From assembly GCF_023074055.1 (NCBI RefSeq), contig NZ_JADPKR010000025.1:62001-126000 (forward strand): 64,000 nucleotides of DNA, written 5' to 3'. A program made the translations under genes and the position numbers. Below, piece after piece: positions 56,770 to 64,000 of this stretch. The DNA is from Bradyrhizobium sp. 141 (GTDB lineage: Bacteria; Pseudomonadota; Alphaproteobacteria; Rhizobiales; Xanthobacteraceae). The notes below the pieces were generated by a model. It worked only from the letters and a program-made list of their open reading frames with translations. It was not told the origin of the DNA and ran no database searches. Every line of letters begins with the position of its first letter. Position 1 is the first letter of the stretch.

Positions 56770-58263
56770 TTAGACCCCCGCCATCATCACGTATTTGATC
56801 TCGACATATTCTTCCATGCCGTGACGCGAGCCTTCGCGCCCCAGGCCGCTTTCCTTGACGCCGCCGAAGGGCGCGACTTCGGTGGTGATGAGGCCGGTGT
56901 TGACGCCGACCATGCCGGACTCCAGCGCCTCGGCGACGCGCCAGACACGGCCGAGATCACGGGAGTAGAAATATGACGCCAGGCCAAACGGCGAGGCGTT
57001 GCACATCGCAATGACGTCGGCCTCGTCCTTGAAGCGGATCACCGGCGCGAGCGGACCAAAGGTTTCCTCCTGCGACACCAGCGAGTCCGACTTGACGTCG
57101 GCCAGCACCGTCGGCTCGAAGAACGAGCGTCCGAGCTCGCTGCGCTTGCCGCCGGTGACGATTTTGGCGCCGCGCTTGACCGCATCCGCAATGTGGCGCT
57201 CGACCTTGTCGACCGCCTTCATGTTGATGAGCGGGCCCTGGGTGACGCCGCTCTCGGTGCCGTCGCCGATCTTCATCGCGGCGACCTTCTTCGACAGCTT
57301 CTGCACGAACTCGTCGTAGATCTTGTCCTGGGCGTAGAGGCGGTTGGCGCAGACGCAGGTCTGACCCATGTTGCGATATTTCGAGACGATTGCGCCTTCG
57401 ACCGCGGCGTCGATGTCGGCGTCGTCGAACACCACGAAGGGCGCATTGCCGCCGAGCTCCAGGCCAAGCCGCTTCACGCCGACGGACGCCTGCTGATAGA
57501 GGATCTTGCCGACCGCGGTCGAGCCGGTGAAGCCGACGAAGCGCACCGCCGGATGCTCGCACAGCACCTTGCCGATCGGCGGCGCGTCACCCGTGATGAT
57601 GTTGAGCACACCCTTGGGGATGCCGGCCTTCTCGGCGAGCACGGCCAGCGCCAGCGCCGACAGCGGCGTTTCATTGGCGGGCTTGAGCACGACGGTGCAG
57701 CCGGCCGCGAGCGCGGGTGAAACCTTTCGGGTGATCATCGAGTTCGGAAAATTCCACGGCGTGATGGCGCCGCAGACGCCGCTCGGCTGCTTGATCGCGA
57801 GCAGGCGCGCATCGGGCCGCTGCGTCGGGATGGTCTCGCCATAGACGCGGCGGGCTTCCTCCGCGAAGAACTCGATATAGGCGGCGCCGATGTCGACCTC
57901 GCCGAGCGCCTCCGAAAGCGGCTTGCCCTGCTCGGAGGTGAGGATCAGCGCGAGGTCTTCGCGATTGGCGATAATCAGTTCGAACCATTTGCGCAGGATG
58001 TTGGAGCGCTGCTTGGCGGTATGCTTGGCCCAGGCCGGGAACGCGCGCTCGGCGGCTTCGACCGCCTTGGTCGTATCATCAGCACCAAGCTGCGGAACTT
58101 TGGCGAGCTCCACGCCGGTCGCGGGATTGTTGACGGCGAAAACCGGCGAGCCGACCCAGGCGCCGTCGATGTAGCAGGCCTCTTTCAGCAGCGAAGGGTC
58201 CTTCAACCGGTCGCGCAGATTGGACGAGGCTTGCGTGGCGCGTGCGGCGGCGGTCGGTGTCAT
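56770..58263 (-). CDS. gabD: NAD(P)-dependent succinate-semialdehyde dehydrogenase
   Basis: A 497-residue aldehyde dehydrogenase. The catalytic Cys303 is in GQTCVCANRLY, the general base Glu269 in LGLELGGNAPF, and cofactor contacts lie in ITPWNFPNSM and GFTGSTAVGK. The QTCVCANR sequence and the C-terminal GVKESGLGREGSRHGMEEY match the GabD subgroup, which oxidises succinate semialdehyde to succinate in GABA catabolism. AGGGAG lies 6 bases before the ATG at 58263. No GABA transaminase gene is adjacent. Confidence 0.92.
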   Translation of the reverse strand: MTPTAAARATQASSNLRDRLKDPSLLKEACYIDGAWVGSPVFAVNNPATGVELAKVPQLGADDTTKAVEAAERAFPAWAKHTAKQRSNILRKWFELIIANREDLALILTSEQGKPLSEALGEVDIGAAYIEFFAEEARRVYGETIPTQRPDARLLAIKQPSGVCGAITPWNFPNSMITRKVSPALAAGCTVVLKPANETPLSALALAVLAEKAGIPKGVLNIITGDAPPIGKVLCEHPAVRFVGFTGSTAVGKILYQQASVGVKRLGLELGGNAPFVVFDDADIDAAVEGAIVSKYRNMGQTCVCANRLYAQDKIYDEFVQKLSKKVAAMKIGDGTESGVTQGPLINMKAVDKVERHIADAVKRGAKIVTGGKRSELGRSFFEPTVLADVKSDSLVSQEETFGPLAPVIRFKDEADVIAMCNASPFGLASYFYSRDLGRVWRVAEALESGMVGVNTGLITTEVAPFGGVKESGLGREGSRHGMEEYVEIKYVMMAGV

Positions 58264-58383
58264 GGCGGACTCCCTGAGGGCGATCGGATCGGCCCGGAAT
58301 ATAGGGATAAGCAGCGCGCAATGCACCGCCCCGTAACGCACATCTGCTGGGGGGCTAAGTTGGGAGCGGCGAACTTATTGTTT

Positions 58384-58432
58384 GAGCATGATCTTTCCGG
58401 AAAACCGCTGCACACTTTTCCGGATCATGCTC
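58384..58432. repeat. Palindromic repeat GAGCATGATC...GATCATGCTC
   Basis: A 49-bp inverted repeat with outer arms GAGCATGATC/GATCATGCTC and inner arms TTTCCGGAAAA / TTTTCCGG. This sequence is a widespread intergenic element in rhizobial genomes. It ends at the last base of the gene at 58432-58752. Confidence 0.85.
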
Positions 58433-58752
58433 TACGCCGCGCCGCTCATATAGGTCTCACGCCGGCCGATCATGCGCTCGGCCGCGGCCTTGGCGTCGGC
58501 CTTCGACGACGTTGCGCACGTCCGATATTCGAGATCGGGAACGTCGGACGGGTTGCGGCGGCCGAACCAGTTTTTCGAGCCGACCGGCAGCAGCGCCAGG
58601 GATTGCGCCAGATTGTCGACCGCACCGAAGGAATAGAGTGCGCCGGTGCCGGCGATGCGCACCTCGTAGATGCCGGGCGAAATCGGCGCCTCCAGATTCT
58701 CGCCCCGTCCGGGACGGGGATAGCGCTTCCATTCGCTCCAGGTCGAAATCAT
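58432..58752 (-). CDS. Conserved hypothetical protein (106 aa)
   Basis: A 106-residue soluble protein. The segment SPGIYEVRIAGTGALYSFG followed by a helical C-terminal part (EYRTCATSSKADAKAAAERMIGRRETY) vaguely resembles a degenerate GIY-YIG fold, but the second YIG strand is missing, so I do not assign a nuclease. GAGGGG lies 8 bases before the ATG at 58752. Its stop codon touches the palindromic repeat at 58384. Confidence 0.65.
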   Translation of the reverse strand: MISTWSEWKRYPRPGRGENLEAPISPGIYEVRIAGTGALYSFGAVDNLAQSLALLPVGSKNWFGRRNPSDVPDLEYRTCATSSKADAKAAAERMIGRRETYMSGAA

Positions 58753-59098
58753 CTGAGATCCCCTCGCGGCCGTTCAGCAGCCGCCAATTTGCATCAAGTC
58801 TTAACGTCGGCCGCCGATTGGGCCGAGTGCTGAACGCCGCAACGCACAAAATGTTTCAGGTGCTTCAAACACGTGAAGCATATCGCCAGAGCCCATCCAC
58901 GGTCACGGCGAAGTACGGCCTTCCACCGCAGATTGTGACGGAGTGTTGCCGTTCGGCCCGTCCGTCGTCCTGCGTGGAGCATGGACCGTCAAGTCACGAC
59001 ATCGCGACCACCGATGGCATCCGGACGCGCTTGCCGCGCGGGGCGTGCGGGAGGACAATCGATCACTTCCAACAATAATCAAACCGGAGGAAACACGC
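58753..59098. other. 346-bp intergenic region between divergent genes
   Basis: I see no gene in this stretch. It should hold promoters for the flanking hypothetical (minus) and serine hydrolase (plus) genes. Near its end it holds the GGAGG ribosome binding site of the plus-strand gene (59086-59090). Confidence 0.5.
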
Positions 59099-60292
59099 AT
59101 GCAGAGCAAAGCTGAGATCGACGAGATCCTGCGCCAGAAGAGCGACGCCAAGGAGATTCCCGGCGTCGTCGCGATCGCCGCCAGCGGTAACGACGTGCTG
59201 TATCAGGGCGCGTTCGGCAAGCGCGACCTGTCCAAGCCCGATGCGATGACGGCGGATAGCGTGTTCTGGATCGCCTCGATGACGAAGGCGGTGACCTCGG
59301 CAGGCGCGATGCAGCTGGTCGAGCAGGGCAAGCTGTCGCTGGATGCGCCGATCGGCGAGGTGTTGCCAGATCTCGCCAACCCGCAGGTGCTCGAAGGCTT
59401 CGATGCCAAGGGCGAGGCGAAGCTGCGGCCGGCCAAGCGGCCGATCACGCTGCGCCAGCTCATGACCCACACCGCCGGCTTCTGCTACAACATGTGGAAC
59501 GGCGATCTCGCGGTCTATCTCGACAAGAACGGCATTCCCGCCATCACCACTTGCCAGAACGCGGCGCTGAAGACGCCTGTCATGACCGACCCCGGCACGC
59601 GCTGGGAATACGGCACCAACATCGATTTCGTCGGCAAGGCTGTCGAAGCTGCCAGCGGCAAGCGGCTCGACGCTTACCTGCGCGACAATCTGTTCAACCC
59701 GCTCGGCATGAGCGACACGGCGTTCAAGATCACCGACGACATGCGCAAGCGCCTCGTCGGCATGCATGCGCGCGGCGAGGACGGCCAGCTCGCATCGATC
59801 CCGTTCGAGCTCGAGCAGGAGCCGGAATTCCACATGGGCGGGGGCGGCCTCTACGCGACGGCGGCCGACTACATCAAGTTCACCCAGATGATCCTCAACA
59901 AGGGCCGCGGCAACGGCAACCAGGTGCTGAAGGCCGAGACGGTCGCGACGATGGGACAAAATCACATCGGCGACCTCGCCATGGGCAAGATGACCACGGC
60001 GGCACCGATGTACACCAACGATGTCGACCTCTACCCGGAGCAGGTGAAGAAGTGGGGCCTCAGCTTCATGATCAACACCGCCAAGACCGCGGAAGGACGC
60101 AGCGCAGGCAGCCTCGCCTGGGCGGGCCTCGCCAATACCTATTATTGGATCGACCCGGCCCGCGACGTCACCGGCGTGATCCTGATGCAGCTATTGCCGT
60201 TCGCCGACGCGAAATGCCTGGAAGCGTTCGCGGGATTTGAGCGCGGGGTCTATGCCGGGCTCGATACGGGAAGCGGACAGAAGGCGGCGTGA
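59099..60292 (+). CDS. Serine hydrolase (class C beta-lactamase/esterase family)
   Basis: A 397-residue protein of the beta-lactamase-like serine hydrolase family. The nucleophile is in ASMTKAV at Ser60-x-x-Lys63, and the Tyr motif is YGTN near residue 176. A conserved LMTHTAGF follows the first third. There is no signal peptide, so unlike the homologue at 48726 it is probably cytoplasmic, closer to EstB-type esterases or 6-aminohexanoate-dimer hydrolases. GGAGG lies 8 bases before the ATG, which fixes the start although the frame is open upstream. Confidence 0.9.
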   Translation: MQSKAEIDEILRQKSDAKEIPGVVAIAASGNDVLYQGAFGKRDLSKPDAMTADSVFWIASMTKAVTSAGAMQLVEQGKLSLDAPIGEVLPDLANPQVLEGFDAKGEAKLRPAKRPITLRQLMTHTAGFCYNMWNGDLAVYLDKNGIPAITTCQNAALKTPVMTDPGTRWEYGTNIDFVGKAVEAASGKRLDAYLRDNLFNPLGMSDTAFKITDDMRKRLVGMHARGEDGQLASIPFELEQEPEFHMGGGGLYATAADYIKFTQMILNKGRGNGNQVLKAETVATMGQNHIGDLAMGKMTTAAPMYTNDVDLYPEQVKKWGLSFMINTAKTAEGRSAGSLAWAGLANTYYWIDPARDVTGVILMQLLPFADAKCLEAFAGFERGVYAGLDTGSGQKAA

Positions 60293-60302
60293 GAAACTGA
60301 CC

Positions 60303-60384
60303 GTCATGGCCGGGCTTGTCCCGGCCATCCACGTCTTACCGCGGCACGTAGAACGTGGATGCCCGGGACAAGCCCGGGCATGAC
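60303..60384. repeat. Palindromic intergenic repeat, family A copy 7
   Basis: An 82-bp element of the same family as 18131-18210, with the GGCCGGG hairpin first. Confidence 0.9.
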
Positions 60385-60430
60385 GACCGAAGGCGACCGC
60401 GCCGACTGTCTTTGACGAAAGGACTTTGAA

Positions 60431-62125
60431 TTGACTGATAAAGCGGACAGCTACGTTTGCGGCATCTCGGACGCGCCGCTGCTCGGCGACACCATCGGCC
60501 GCAGCCTCGACCAGGCCGCGCAGCGCTGGGGGACCCGCGAAGCGCTGGTCTCTCCCAGCCACGGCGTGAGATGGACATGGCGAGAATTCGCCGAGCGGGT
60601 CGATGCGCTCGCCGCCGGCTTTCTCGCGCTCGGCCTCGAGCGGGGGCAGCGGATCGGAATCTGGTCACTGAACCGGCCAGAATGGACGCTGACCCAGTTC
60701 GCCGCCGCCAAGGCCGGCCTGATCCTGGTGACGATCAATCCCGCCTATCGACTCAGCGAGCTGGAATTTGCGCTGAAGAAGGTCGGCTGCGCGGCGATCG
60801 TCACCGCGACCGCGTTCAAGACCAGCAACTACATGGAGATGCTCAACACGCTTTTGCCGGAGCTGTCAGCCGCCAAGCCAGGGCAGTTGCAGGCGGCACG
60901 GCTGCCGGCCCTGCGCAATGTCATCCAGATCGGCGGCCCGGCAGCATCAGGCACGATCCCGTTCGAAGAAGTCGCCCGCATCGGCCGAGCGGAGCATCAC
61001 GAGCAACTCGCGGCGCTCGGCGCCGCCCTGCAATTCGACGACCCCGTCAACATCCAGTTCACCAGTGGCACGACGGGATCGCCCAAGGGGGTGACGCTGA
61101 CCCATCACAACATCCTCAACAACGGCTATTTCACCGGACGCGCGATGCGCCTGACCGAGCAGGATCGCATCTGCATTCCCGTGCCGCTCTACCATTGCTT
61201 CGGCATGGTGATGGGGAATCTTGCTTCCGTCACACTCGGCACGACCATGGTTTATCCCGGCGAGGGGTTCGATCCACTCACGACGCTGCGTACGATCGAA
61301 CAGGAGAAATGCACGGCGCTCTACGGCGTGCCGACCATGTTCATCGCCGAGCTCGATCATCCCGAATTCGCCAGCTTCGACCTGAAGTCACTGCGCACCG
61401 GCATCATGGCCGGCGCGCCCTGCCCGATCGAGGTGATGAAGCGCGTCAACACCGAGATGAACATGCGCGAGGTCACCATCGCCTATGGCATGACCGAGAC
61501 CAGCCCGGTCAGCTTCCAGAGCGCGACGGACGACCCCCTGGAGCGCCGCGTCTCCACGGTCGGACGGATCCATCCGCATGTCGAGGTCAAGGTCGTCGAT
61601 CTCGAGGGCAGGATCGTCAAGCGCGGCGAACGCGGCGAGCTGTGCACCCGCGGCTACAGCGTCATGCTGGGCTATTGGGAAGAGAGCGAGAAGACCGCCG
61701 ACGTGCTCGATGCGAACGGCTGGATGCACACCGGCGACCTCGCCGTCATCGACGATGAGGGCTATTGCAACATCGTCGGCCGCATCAAGGACATGGTGAT
61801 CCGCGGCGGCGAAAATCTCTATCCGCGCGAGATCGAGGAGTTTCTCTATCGTCACCCCAAGATCCAGGACGTGCAAATCTTCGGCGTGGCGGATAGCCGC
61901 TATGGCGAGGAGCTCTGCGCCTGGGTCCGCGTCCGATCGGGCGAGACGCTGACCGCAGAGGAGGTCCGCGCCTTCTGCGAGGGCCAGATCGCCCACAACA
62001 AGATCCCGCGCTACGTGGAGTTCGTTGACGAATTCCCGATGACGGTGACGGGAAAGATCCAGAAGTTCCTGATGCGCGATGCCGTGGAGCAGCGGCTGGG
62101 GCTGAAGGCGGCGAAGACGGCGTGA
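60431..62125 (+). CDS. Acyl-CoA synthetase (AMP-binding, FadD/AcsM-like)
   Basis: A 564-residue adenylate-forming ligase with a TTG start; AAAGGA lies 7 bases upstream. The P-loop is [18 protein letters not shown] near residue 215, the adenine motif is [10 protein letters not shown], the hinge is [13 protein letters not shown], and the C-terminal Lys is in TVTGKIQKF. The closest familiar pattern is medium-chain or benzoate-like acyl-CoA synthetases of about 550 residues. The substrate cannot be told. It lies 138 bp after the serine hydrolase gene, with a family A repeat between, so the two are probably separate units. Confidence 0.91.
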   Translation: MTDKADSYVCGISDAPLLGDTIGRSLDQAAQRWGTREALVSPSHGVRWTWREFAERVDALAAGFLALGLERGQRIGIWSLNRPEWTLTQFAAAKAGLILVTINPAYRLSELEFALKKVGCAAIVTATAFKTSNYMEMLNTLLPELSAAKPGQLQAARLPALRNVIQIGGPAASGTIPFEEVARIGRAEHHEQLAALGAALQFDDPVNIQFTSGTTGSPKGVTLTHHNILNNGYFTGRAMRLTEQDRICIPVPLYHCFGMVMGNLASVTLGTTMVYPGEGFDPLTTLRTIEQEKCTALYGVPTMFIAELDHPEFASFDLKSLRTGIMAGAPCPIEVMKRVNTEMNMREVTIAYGMTETSPVSFQSATDDPLERRVSTVGRIHPHVEVKVVDLEGRIVKRGERGELCTRGYSVMLGYWEESEKTADVLDANGWMHTGDLAVIDDEGYCNIVGRIKDMVIRGGENLYPREIEEFLYRHPKIQDVQIFGVADSRYGEELCAWVRVRSGETLTAEEVRAFCEGQIAHNKIPRYVEFVDEFPMTVTGKIQKFLMRDAVEQRLGLKAAKTA

Positions 62126-62133
62126 GCCTCGCT

Positions 62134-62218
62134 GTCATTGCGAGGAGCACTTGCGACGAAGCAATCCAGAATCTTTCCGGGGAGGGAGACTGGATTGCTT
62201 CGCTACGCTCGCAATGAC
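62134..62218. repeat. Palindromic intergenic repeat, family C copy 2
   Basis: An 85-bp inverted repeat, GTCATTGCGAGGAGC to CGCTCGCAATGAC, related to 53697-53813. It lies between two convergent genes. Confidence 0.9.
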
Positions 62219-62239
62219 GGCTGGGAGAGAGCGACGTCC

Positions 62240-63241
62240 TTAAACCGTCAGCCCGCGCTGCCCGGCGAGCTCCTTCAACGACACCAGCGGGCGGGCGCCG
62301 ATGTGCTGAATCACTTCGGCGGCCGCAAGCGCGCCGAGCTCGCCACACTGCTTGTACGCAAGATTGCGCGCGAGGCCATACAGGAAGCCCGCGGCGAAGA
62401 GATCGCCGGCGCCGGTGGTGTCGATCACCTTGTCGACCGGGAAGGCCGGCGCAGCGACGGCATCTTCCGACGACACCACCATGCAGCCCTTCTCGCTGCG
62501 GGTGACGATTCCGAGATTGACGTCGTTGCGCAGCTGCTTCAGCGCGGTGTCGAAATCCGAGGTCATGTAGAGCGAGTGCAGCTCGGACTCGTTGGCGAAC
62601 ACGATGTCGACGGTGCCGTTGCGCATCAAGGCCAGGAACTCGTCGCGATAGCGATCGACGCAGAAGGAATCCGACAAGGTCAGCGCCACCTTGCGCTTGG
62701 CATCATGGGCGATCTTGGCCGCCTTGACGAAGGCCTCCTTGGCGTTCTTGGGGTCCCAGAGATAGCCTTCGAGATAGACGATTGCAGCGCCGGCGATTTC
62801 GGCCGGATCGATATCGGCGGGCGACAGATCCTGCGCCGCGCCGAGATAGGTGTTCATGGTGCGCTCGCCGTCATCCGTGACCAGGATGTAGGAGCAACCG
62901 GTGGCGGGACCGTCCGTCGCGGCGGGCGTGTTGAAGGCGACGCCGGCAGCGCGGATATCGTGGACGTAGAGCTTGCCGATCTGGTCGTCCTTGACCTTGC
63001 CGACATAGGCGGCACGTGCCCCCAGGCTGCCGATGCCGACGATGGTGTTGGCGGCCGAGCCGCCCGAGACTTCCGTGGCCGGACCCATGTCCTTGTAAAT
63101 GGCCGCTGCCCGCGCCTCGTCGATCAGGGACATGCTGCCCTTGGTCATGCCGTGCTTGGCCAAAAAGGCCTCGTCGGTCCTGACCAGCACGTCGAACAGC
63201 GCGTTGCCGATGCCGAGAACGTCATATTTCACGTCAGCCAT
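62240..63241 (-). CDS. Adenosine kinase (PfkB family carbohydrate kinase)
   Basis: A 333-residue PfkB-family kinase. The N-terminus YDVLGIGNALFDVLV and GGSAANTIVGIGSLG match the adenosine kinase subgroup. The second PfkB signature, with the anion hole and catalytic Asp, is DTTGAGDLFAAGFLYG. Alphaproteobacterial proteins of this type are usually annotated as adenosine kinase and phosphorylate adenosine to AMP; a sugar substrate is the alternative. The ATG at 63241 is 125 bp from the divergent murJ start. Confidence 0.9.
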   Translation of the reverse strand: MADVKYDVLGIGNALFDVLVRTDEAFLAKHGMTKGSMSLIDEARAAAIYKDMGPATEVSGGSAANTIVGIGSLGARAAYVGKVKDDQIGKLYVHDIRAAGVAFNTPAATDGPATGCSYILVTDDGERTMNTYLGAAQDLSPADIDPAEIAGAAIVYLEGYLWDPKNAKEAFVKAAKIAHDAKRKVALTLSDSFCVDRYRDEFLALMRNGTVDIVFANESELHSLYMTSDFDTALKQLRNDVNLGIVTRSEKGCMVVSSEDAVAAPAFPVDKVIDTTGAGDLFAAGFLYGLARNLAYKQCGELGALAAAEVIQHIGARPLVSLKELAGQRGLTV

Positions 63242-63366
63242 TCACCTTGATCCTGTTTGGCGGATTGCGATCCCTGCGGAAATCCGCTTCCTGTCGGCCT
63301 GAAATCTGGCTCGCGGCCTATCACGACCGGCCCCAAGCGGGCAAGCAACGGTATTATGTAAGTCCG

Positions 63367-64000
63367 ATGATCCGCTCCTTCCTGACCGTCTCGACGGGAA
63401 CGCTGGCCTCGCGGTTGCTGGGCTTTGCCCGCGATTCCCTGATCGCGGCGCTGCTCGGCACCGGCGCCGTGGCGGATGCGTTCCTGGCGGCCTTCCAGCT
63501 CGTCAATGTGGTGCGCCGCCTGCTCAGCGAGGGGGCGCTGAACGCGGCACTGATTCCGGCATGGCTGCGTGTCAGGGACCGCGATGGCGCGGCGGCCGCG
63601 GCGGCGTTCGCCGGACGCTTGCTCGGCACGGTCAGCGCCGCCCTGATCGCGATCTCGATCCTGATCGCATTGTCGATGCCGCTGATCATCACGGTCATCG
63701 CGCCCGGCTTTCTCGGCAGCGGCACGCTCGACCTTGCGGTTCAGAACGCGCGGCTGATGCTGCCTTATCTTGCCTTCGCCGGCCCCGTCACTGTGCTGAT
63801 GGGCCTGCTGAACGCGAAAGGACGCTTTGCGCTCACGGCGTTCTCGCCGCTGCTGTTCAACATCGCCTTGATCGCCGCGATCGCTGTGCTCCTGGTCGGG
63901 CACACCGATGCGGCTTTCGCGGCGTGGGCGCTGGCGGCGACCGTCGGACTTGCCGGCCTGCTGCAACTCCTGATGCTGCTGTCGCAGCGAAGTGCGCGCC
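63367..64000 (+). CDS. murJ: Lipid II flippase MurJ (3' end beyond window)
   Basis: The first 211 codons of a MurJ/MviN protein; the frame is still open at the window end. The N-terminus IRSFLTVSTGTLASRLLGFARD is the MurJ hallmark, followed by GTGAVADAFLAAFQLVNVVRRLLSEGALNAALIPAW, which contains the conserved Arg pair of the central cavity. At least five hydrophobic segments are visible. MurJ flips lipid II across the inner membrane for peptidoglycan synthesis and is normally essential. A weak ribosome binding site precedes the ATG. Confidence 0.94.
   Translation, partial: MIRSFLTVSTGTLASRLLGFARDSLIAALLGTGAVADAFLAAFQLVNVVRRLLSEGALNAALIPAWLRVRDRDGAAAAAAFAGRLLGTVSAALIAISILIALSMPLIITVIAPGFLGSGTLDLAVQNARLMLPYLAFAGPVTVLMGLLNAKGRFALTAFSPLLFNIALIAAIAVLLVGHTDAAFAAWALAATVGLAGLLQLLMLLSQRSAR

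Noticed and set aside
58432..58752. GIY-YIG nuclease assignment
   Set aside because: Only a GIYEV segment is seen; the YIG strand and the catalytic Arg/Glu arrangement are not convincing.

Overview
The window is chromosomal DNA of a GC-rich alphaproteobacterium, most likely Bradyrhizobium or a close relative in the Nitrobacteraceae. Evidence: the gene order rpsT-dnaA-dnaN-recF-gyrB, a DUF3551-type small exported protein, and several families of palindromic intergenic repeats of the kind seen in Bradyrhizobium and Rhodopseudomonas. No transposase, integrase, phage gene or CRISPR array was found. Identification is from reading the sequence; no database search was run.

Layout. 1-3207: end of a branched-chain (HAAT/Liv-type) ABC transporter operon. 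3382-7592: two overlapping cyclic-di-GMP genes. 7643-7719: tRNA-Arg(CCG). 7747-14743: DNA repair genes (dinB, a Tag-like glycosylase), small unknowns, a metallophosphoesterase, a cyclic-nucleotide-binding protein, an acetyltransferase, and a minus-strand group (membrane protein, winged-helix regulator, divergent UppS-like prenyltransferase) with a shared 17-bp palindrome at its two start regions. 14916-29403: exported protease, Bug solute-binding protein, acyl-CoA ligase, HD-GYP protein, a two-subunit molybdenum hydroxylase, hydrolases, an orphan Wza-like lipoprotein and msrA.

29549-41740 is the replication region: rpsT with a clear promoter and terminator; a gap of about 1.2 kb before dnaA with seven GANTC sites in about 340 bp and one near-consensus DnaA box (candidate oriC); then dnaA, dnaN, recF and gyrB. 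Two accessory blocks interrupt the cluster. A DUF559 nuclease-like gene bounded by inverted copies of a repeat lies between dnaN and recF. A pair of exported paralogous proteins built on an 'FYxxxLxxxGWxE' module lies between recF and gyrB; the first of the pair appears to have lost its stop codon.

41943-64000: membrane protein, a MurA homologue with Asp in place of the catalytic Cys, MATE exporter, DUF2867 and FUSC proteins, MmgE/PrpD protein, two class C-type serine hydrolases, a membrane-anchored AraC-type regulator, pirin, a long-form PurC, a SulP-STAS-cNMP fusion, succinate-semialdehyde dehydrogenase, a second acyl-CoA ligase, adenosine kinase, and the 5' part of murJ, which runs off the end.

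Functional themes are chromosome replication and repair, envelope and peptidoglycan precursor handling (UppS-like, MurA-like, MurJ, Wza-like), second-messenger signalling (three c-di-GMP proteins, two cyclic-nucleotide-binding domains) and broad catabolism. The candidates most worth following are the recF-gyrB exported module family, the palindrome-linked prenyltransferase group, the repeat-bounded DUF559 unit, and the Cys-to-Asp MurA.
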